In this document: one piece after another, positions 60,150-64,000 of the stretch
Layout of the letters: the number at the start of each line of letters is the position of its first letter
Numbering within the stretch: the first letter of the stretch is position 1
NCBI RefSeq assembly: GCF_002217755.1
Contig: NZ_BCFL01000019.1
Coordinates: 62,001-126,000, forward strand
Reading direction: 5' to 3'
DNA length: 64,000 bases
Source of the DNA: Streptomyces hyaluromycini
Lineage (GTDB): Bacteria > Actinomycetota > Actinomycetes > Streptomycetales > Streptomycetaceae
Program-made: the position numbers and the translations under genes
The notes under the pieces: model-generated
The model's database searches: none
What the model was told of the DNA's origin: nothing
Seen by the model: the letters and a program-made list of their open reading frames with translations, nothing else

Positions 60150-60464
60150 TCAGCCCTTCACGAAGCCCGGCTCCGGCTGCTCTCTCGCTTCTGCCTGGGC
60201 TCCCGCATCGCGGAGGGCGACGACGGCTGCAGCAGCCTCTTCCTCGGGCACGCCGTCGAGAATCACGGAGGGGACCTGCATGGCGAGCACCTTGCTGTGC
60301 CAGAGGCTCAACCCCGTCAGCCGACGCACGACTTGAACAACGTCGAGCAGGCGGACGCCGGGGGCGGTGAGCACTACGTCGTGGGGGTTCGGCTCGCACG
60401 GGCCCTCACCCGCCATGTCGCATCGCATCGTTCTGGCGGCATCGGCAAGGCGGCTGGTTGGCAC
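60150..60464 (-). CDS. ribosomal protein L7/L12 C-terminal-domain-like protein
   Basis: Up to 104 residues; the usual part from about residue 28 resembles the L7/L12 C-terminal domain (VVLTAPGVRLLDVVQVVRRL, GVPEEEAAAAVVALRDAGAQ), normally the factor-binding stalk of the ribosome. Here it stands alone far from the ribosomal operon. An in-frame ATG at 60416 is an equally good start. Small stand-alone copies occur in Streptomyces genomes; function unknown. Confidence 0.65.
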   Translation of the reverse strand: MPTSRLADAARTMRCDMAGEGPCEPNPHDVVLTAPGVRLLDVVQVVRRLTGLSLWHSKVLAMQVPSVILDGVPEEEAAAAVVALRDAGAQAEAREQPEPGFVKG

Positions 60465-60556
60465 GAGTCGAGAAGAACGACTGTGTGGAACAGGTGGGAC
60501 GGCCGCGGGAGTTCCCGAGTATCGCCACCGTCAGACCCTTCCGGCATGCTCTGCCC

Positions 60557-60922
60557 ATGCTGATTGCGACGAACGGCAGGGGCCGCGTGGTGAAGTGCCC
60601 CTCGAAGCCGACGATGGACACGATGTTCGCCGAACTGCGGCGGGGCGACCACATGATCCTTGAGCGGCAGGACGAGGAGCGTGACGGTGACTGGTACGTC
60701 CAGGTGCTGTTCCGCGACGACGACACCTACCAGCTGGAGTACCGGGACGGCGTTCCCGCAGAGCACTACCAGACCATGACCGCCTCCCGGGAGAAGGCCT
60801 GCCAGGCTCTCCAGGACTGGGCGGCCGGGAAGCCGGACTGGCAGGAGGGCTTCGTGTGGAACAACCTCGGCGCCATGTTTGCCGCCCCGATCGTCAAGGC
60901 CACGGACCTGCCCGCCACCTAG
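60557..60922 (+). CDS. hypothetical Streptomyces protein
   Basis: A 121-residue protein with MLIATNGRGRVVKCPSKPT, RRGDHMILERQDEERDGDWY, VQVLFRDDDTYQLEYRDG and a C-terminal VWNNLGAMFAAPIVKA. Similar small proteins occur in Streptomyces accessory regions, sometimes described as immunity-like, but I cannot confirm this. Start ATG 60557 is one of several possible. It converges with the LanC-like remnant and overlaps its end by four bases. Confidence 0.6.
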   Translation: MLIATNGRGRVVKCPSKPTMDTMFAELRRGDHMILERQDEERDGDWYVQVLFRDDDTYQLEYRDGVPAEHYQTMTASREKACQALQDWAAGKPDWQEGFVWNNLGAMFAAPIVKATDLPAT

Positions 60923-61444
60923 TGCACGCCGTCGGGGGTGGGCTTTTCGCGGTGCAGGCGCACGAAGCGGAGCAGTTCGCGGACGATGCCCGCGTTGCCC
61001 CCATCAGCTCGAACAGGTCGCCCCAGCGGGCGCCGTCGAAGCGCGACCGCACGATGTGCAACGCGCGGTCGGCCGCGGCGCCGGCGGCGGCGTCGCCGAG
61101 TTCCTCGTGCACGGTCCGCAGGACGAGCGCCGTTCCGGTACGGCCGAAGTACAGGGAGTCGTCGTCGAAACCGTCGACGGAGTCCGCGAGTCCGCGAGGC
61201 TGCGGGCCGCGCGCAGGGCGGCGTCGGCGCAGGAGTCGTCGTCGAAGTGGCGCCAGGCGTCGAGGAGTACCGGGACGACTCCGGCCGTACCGGTGTAGAG
61301 CGTGGGGTTGAGGATGTCGTCGGAGGGTCTCGTGGTCCAGGCCAGGCCGCCCTCGGGGGTCTCCCGCGCCGCCCCGGTCAGCCATCGCACCCCGTCCACC
61401 GCCAGTTCCTCGACCTCGTCGAGCGCTTCCGGTGCCGGCGTCAT
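60919..61444 (-). pseudogene. LanC-like (lanthionine synthetase C family) gene remnant
   Basis: The minus strand begins VEELAVDGVRWLTGAARETP, then GLAWTTRPSDDILNPTLYTG, typical of LanC-like proteins. It shifts frame at an 8-bp tandem duplication (61180-61195, GAGTCCGC twice) and continues in the second frame as DSLYFGRTGTALVLRTVHEE and GARWGDLFELMG. The middle is then missing, and only REKPTPDGVH before the stop remains. The gene is dead from both a duplication frameshift and a deletion. Confidence 0.75.
61180..61195. repeat. 8-bp tandem duplication causing a frameshift
   Basis: GAGTCCGC GAGTCCGC. Removing one copy restores the LanC-like frame (ARSLADSVDGF). Confidence 0.8.
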
Positions 61445-61618
61445 GGGGCCACCCTCGCATGATCCCCGGAGTGTGCCCAGGGGCCGACTGGCCGCGTGTG
61501 GTCACGGTTTGCCGAATCGGCAAACGGGCTCGGCCCCTTGACGCGTGGTTTCGCATGATCTGTGGAGAGTCGGCGGTCAAGCCGGCGGATCGGCGATCCT
61601 GAAGGGCAGGGCGGGCGT

Positions 61619-62596
61619 ATGACGGCGCAGCATCGGCTGGTTGTGGAGGACGGAAGGCGGATCCATCTCGTCGAGCAGGGGGCCGGGCCCCTCGTGCTGC
61701 TCGTACACGGGTTCCCCGAGAGCTGGTACTCGTGGCGGCATCAGCTGCCGGTGCTCGCCGCGGCGGGGTACCGGGCGGTCGCCGTCGACGTGCGGGGGTA
61801 CGGGCGGTCCTCGAAGCCGGCCGCGGCCGACGCCTACCGCATGGTCGAGCTCGTGGCGGACAACGTCGCCGTCGTGCGGGCCCTCGGCGAGGAGTCGGCC
61901 GTGGTCGTCGGGCACGACTGGGGCGCGGCCGTCGCCGCGAACTCCGCGCTGCTCCGGCCCGAGGTGTTCCGGGCCGTGGGGTTGCTGAGTGTTCCGTACA
62001 CGCCGCGCGGCGGGCCCCGCCCCAGTGACGTCTTCGCGCAGCTGGGCGGTGGGGGCGGGGAGGAGGAGTTCTACGTCTCGTACTTCCAGGAGCCCGGGCG
62101 TGCCGAGGCCGAGATCGAGCCGGATGTGCGGGGCTGGCTCGCGGGGTTCTACGGCGCTCTGTCCGCCGACACCATGCCCGGACCCGGCGCTCCCGACCCG
62201 CACTTCGTCGGCAGCGGGGGGACCCTCAGGGACCGGTTCCCCGTGGGCCGGCTGCCCGAGTGGCTCGGCGAGCGGGACCTCGACGTGTACGCGGCCGAGT
62301 TCGAGCGCACCGGGCTGACCGGGGCGCTCAACCGGTACCGGAACATGGACCGGGACTGGGAGGACCTCGCGGCCTACGACGGCGCCCCGATCACCCAGCC
62401 GTCCCTGTTCGTCGGCGGCGGCCTCGACGCCTCCACGACCTGGCTGGCCGACGCCATCGAGGCGTACCCGGTCACCCTCCCCGGCCTGGTCTCCTCCCAC
62501 GTCCTCGACGGCTGCGGGCACTGGATCCAGCAGGAACGGCCCGAGGAGGTCAACCGGCTGCTCGTCGAGTGGCTCGCCGGGCTGCCCGCCGCCTGA
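61619..62596 (+). CDS. alpha/beta hydrolase, epoxide-hydrolase-like
   Basis: A 325-residue alpha/beta-hydrolase with the epoxide hydrolase features: HGFPESWYSWRHQLP (oxyanion hole) and the nucleophile elbow GHDWGAAVA with Asp as nucleophile, plus a cap domain with the Tyr residues of YVSYFQEPG and LTGALNRYRNMDRDW. DGCGHWIQQERPEEV carries the base His. Epoxide hydrolases open epoxides by water; the real substrate is unknown. ATG at 61619. Confidence 0.88.
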   Translation: MTAQHRLVVEDGRRIHLVEQGAGPLVLLVHGFPESWYSWRHQLPVLAAAGYRAVAVDVRGYGRSSKPAAADAYRMVELVADNVAVVRALGEESAVVVGHDWGAAVAANSALLRPEVFRAVGLLSVPYTPRGGPRPSDVFAQLGGGGGEEEFYVSYFQEPGRAEAEIEPDVRGWLAGFYGALSADTMPGPGAPDPHFVGSGGTLRDRFPVGRLPEWLGERDLDVYAAEFERTGLTGALNRYRNMDRDWEDLAAYDGAPITQPSLFVGGGLDASTTWLADAIEAYPVTLPGLVSSHVLDGCGHWIQQERPEEVNRLLVEWLAGLPAA

Positions 62597-62630
62597 GCGT
62601 CACCCGAGCACCACCGGAGGCCGGAGACGG

Positions 62631-62882
62631 CTACCAGATCGACAGCGGTACCTGGTGGATCTCGTCCGCCGGATGCCCCGTGCGTTCGTGGACGCGCCTG
62701 ACCGCTTCGGCCGAGGGGCCGTCGGAGAGGCAGTAGACGTTGCCGGAGTCCGGGTCGGCCCAGGCCCGTTCGAAGTGGACGCCCTCCTCCTTCTCGACCG
62801 CGAGGTCGGCCTCGTGGGCCTCCTTGAGCTGGTCGGCGGTGATGCCCTTCATCCCGTGGTGTACGTCCATGAACTGCGGCAT
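62631..62882 (-). CDS. DUF4242 nickel-binding-type small protein
   Basis: An 83-residue protein from ATG 62882 (AGGAGG ribosome binding site). MPQFMDVHHGMKGITADQLK, VHFERAWADPDSGNVYCLSD and GHPADEIHQVPL match the DUF4242 family, of which the S. coelicolor protein SCO4226 forms a ferredoxin-like dimer binding nickel; His residues in VHH and IHQ are candidate ligands. It neighbours a Cys-rich peptide gene. Confidence 0.85.
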   Translation of the reverse strand: MPQFMDVHHGMKGITADQLKEAHEADLAVEKEEGVHFERAWADPDSGNVYCLSDGPSAEAVRRVHERTGHPADEIHQVPLSIW

Positions 62883-62981
62883 GGCTGCCACCTCCTGTCT
62901 TCCCTCCCGCGCCGCCCCCTCCCGATTCCCGTCCCTCCCGATCCCGTCCCTCTCCATGCTGCGCTCGTCCGTGCCGTCCCG

Positions 62982-63027
62982 CGCGCCGCCTCTCACCAGT
63001 ACGACGCGCCGCCCCTCACCAGCACGA
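62982..63027. repeat. 23-bp tandem repeat
   Basis: Two copies of CGCGCCGCC(T/C)CTCACCAG(T/C)ACGA at 62982-63004 and 63005-63027, next to the terminator. The preceding 62890-62955 is a pyrimidine-rich strand. Confidence 0.8.
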
Positions 63028-63056
63028 AGGGCCCCCGACCGGAGTCGGGGGCCCTT
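63027..63056. terminator. hairpin terminator of the Cys-rich gene
   Basis: AAGGGCCCCCGAC-CGGA-GTCGGGGGCCCTT, perfect 13-bp stem; works in both directions. Confidence 0.8.
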
Positions 63057-63078
63057 CCTCGTACCTGAGGCGCCGGGG

Positions 63079-63234
63079 TCAGCCGCACTGGCAGGGGCTG
63101 CCGGACTGGCAGCCGCAGCCGCAGCCCGAGCCGCAGCCGCAGGCGCCGATGACCAGGAGATTCTTGATCTCGGCGGGCTGGTCGGTCTCGCGCTCCTGCG
63201 TGGGGTCGGGCGTGGTGCTGGGGGATTCGGCCAT
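63079..63234 (-). CDS. cysteine-rich small peptide (metal-binding or RiPP-like)
   Basis: A 51-residue peptide: an acidic N-terminal half (MAESPSTTPDPTQERETDQP), a hydrophobic switch (PAEIKNLLVIGA) and a Cys/Gly-rich tail of seven Cys (ACGCGSGCGCGCQ, then SPCQCG). AGGAGG lies five bases before the ATG, and a terminator follows, so it is a real gene. The layout could be a metallothionein-like peptide, which would fit the nickel-binding neighbour, or a leader-core RiPP precursor; no modification enzyme is nearby. Function unknown. Confidence 0.75.
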   Translation of the reverse strand: MAESPSTTPDPTQERETDQPAEIKNLLVIGACGCGSGCGCGCQSGSPCQCG

Positions 63235-63240
63235 GGATCC

Positions 63241-63270
63241 TCCTAGAGGTCCCTAGAAGCCCTAGAGGTA
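63241..63270. promoter_or_regulatory. CCTAGA triple repeat upstream of the Cys-rich gene
   Basis: Three copies of CCTAGA(G/A)G at 63242, 63252 and 63261, spaced nine to ten bases apart, directly upstream of the AGGAGG box. Candidate regulator or attenuator site. Confidence 0.4.
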
Positions 63271-63381
63271 GGGCCTTGCCCATTCCATGCCCGTTTCTCT
63301 GGGCGCATCAACAGCGCACAGCGGCGCACGGTGGTGTCCCGCGCCCGTTGCGCACCCCGCGAGCCCCGCTCGCCCGGGGGG

Positions 63382-64000
63382 TTACGCCCCCTCGGCGCCC
63401 GTCACCGGCTGGATGTCGGGCTGCAGGTCGTCCGCGTGCTCACCGGTGACCAGGAAGACGACGCGCTTGGCGACGGCGACCGCGTGGTCGGCGTACCGCT
63501 CGTAGTACCGGCCGAGGAGGGTCACGTCGACGGCGGTCTCGATGCCGTGCTTCCAGCGGTCGTCCAGCAGGTGCTGGAAGATCGTGCGGTGCAGCAGGTC
63601 CATCTCGTCGTCGTCCTGCTCCAGCTGCAGGGCCAGGTCGACGTCCTTGGTGATGATCACCTCGGCGGCCTTGGCCATCAGGCGCTGCGCGAGCTGGCCC
63701 ATCTCCAGGACGGTCGCGTGCAGGTCGTGCGGGATGGCGTTCGCCGGGTAGCGGAGCCGGGCCAGCTTCGCCACGTGCTGGGCCAGGTCGCCGGAGCGCT
63801 CCAGGTCGGCGGACATCCGCAGCGACGTGACGACGATCCGCAGGTCGGTCGCCACCGGCTGCTGCCGGGCCAGCAGGGCTATCGCACGGGCCTCAAGGTC
63901 GTGGTGGAGCTCGTCGACCTTCTGGTCGGCCTCGATGACGCTCTCGGCCAGCTTGAGGTCGGCGTCGAGGATCGCCGTCGTGGCGCGCCCGATCGCCGAT
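63382..64000 (-). CDS. phoU: phosphate-signalling protein PhoU (partial)
   Basis: The C-terminal part of PhoU; its start lies beyond the window edge. About 205 residues are visible, with the two-repeat helical pattern: DLRIVVTSLRMSADLERSGD and ETAVDVTLLGRYYERYADHA, each with the metal-binding E/DxxxD motif. PhoU restrains the Pst phosphate transporter and PhoR signalling when phosphate is plentiful. Stop at 63382-63384. Confidence 0.92.
   Translation of the reverse strand, partial: SAIGRATTAILDADLKLAESVIEADQKVDELHHDLEARAIALLARQQPVATDLRIVVTSLRMSADLERSGDLAQHVAKLARLRYPANAIPHDLHATVLEMGQLAQRLMAKAAEVIITKDVDLALQLEQDDDEMDLLHRTIFQHLLDDRWKHGIETAVDVTLLGRYYERYADHAVAVAKRVVFLVTGEHADDLQPDIQPVTGAEGA

Overview
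The window is high-GC actinobacterial chromosome with Streptomyces-style genes: strong third-position G/C bias, many GTG starts, XRE/DUF5753, DUF397 and DUF6879 genes, and the actinobacterial markers mshA, rsiG, devA, nur and an hbhA-like gene. Gene content and order match my memory of the conserved core arm of Streptomyces coelicolor around the thiosulfate sulfurtransferase, nur, devA/devB, mshA, gpm and phoU genes. Short accessory blocks interrupt this backbone. No tRNA, rRNA, CRISPR array, intact IS or replication origin was seen.

Layout. 0-5 kb: alpha/beta hydrolase, MoaD/ThiS-like sulfur carrier, a proline/glutamine-rich membrane protein, a DUF2993 protein, then a rhodanese-sseC operon behind a 26-codon cysteine-containing leader peptide. 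5-9 kb: an 85-bp direct duplication at the start of a DUF3099 gene, a DsrE protein, a decayed LUD gene, and a divergent hydroxypyruvate-isomerase/LacI pair with obvious operators. 9-16 kb is accessory: DUF7848-like genes, an XRE-DUF397 pair, an antitoxin/Fic-like toxin pair, and a LysR gene whose promoter has been copied to the far side of a 3.3-kb block (methyltransferase, glycine-rich-like protein, XRE, DUF6879), next to a cupin-DoxX operon.

16-26 kb: an operon of three related single-pass membrane proteins, a nitrobindin-like protein, the nickel regulator nur, ygfZ, a large XRE regulator, dtd, the anti-sigma factor rsiG and an Eis-like acetyltransferase. 26-31 kb is the developmental dev region: two GntR genes (devE, devA) sharing an identical operator, a small membrane protein, devB, and a third GntR paralogue. 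31-38 kb: a double aminoglycoside-phosphotransferase-fold protein, a TetR regulator, a HelD/HelR-type RNA polymerase-associated helicase and small enzymes.

38-43 kb is a scar-rich accessory island. Remnants of DUF1062, an IS630-type transposase, TniQ and a nucleotidyltransferase surround a two-gene DUF429 plus PD-(D/E)xK-like cassette, the best candidate here for an undescribed (possibly defence) module; a Nudix gene follows. 43-58 kb returns to the core: XRE/HBHA-like/DUF2516 triad, PP2C phosphatase, NlpC/P60 endopeptidase, methyltransferase, mshA, ybjN, a Tat-exported beta-helix protein, secreted proteins, AraC/DUF2000, MFS and gpm. 58-64 kb: a CapA protein, small accessory genes, a decayed LanC-like gene, an epoxide-hydrolase-like enzyme, a DUF4242 nickel-binding-type protein, a cysteine-rich small peptide and the C-terminal part of phoU.

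Two themes recur. Several regulators (leader peptide, DUF3099, antitoxin, nur, devE, devA and the third GntR) have a -10-like box six or seven bases before the start codon, the geometry of leaderless mRNAs. A dispersed intergenic repeat (core GGGGCGCGGGGAACTGCGCG) occurs at least six times, mostly just after stop codons, once split by a second repeat.
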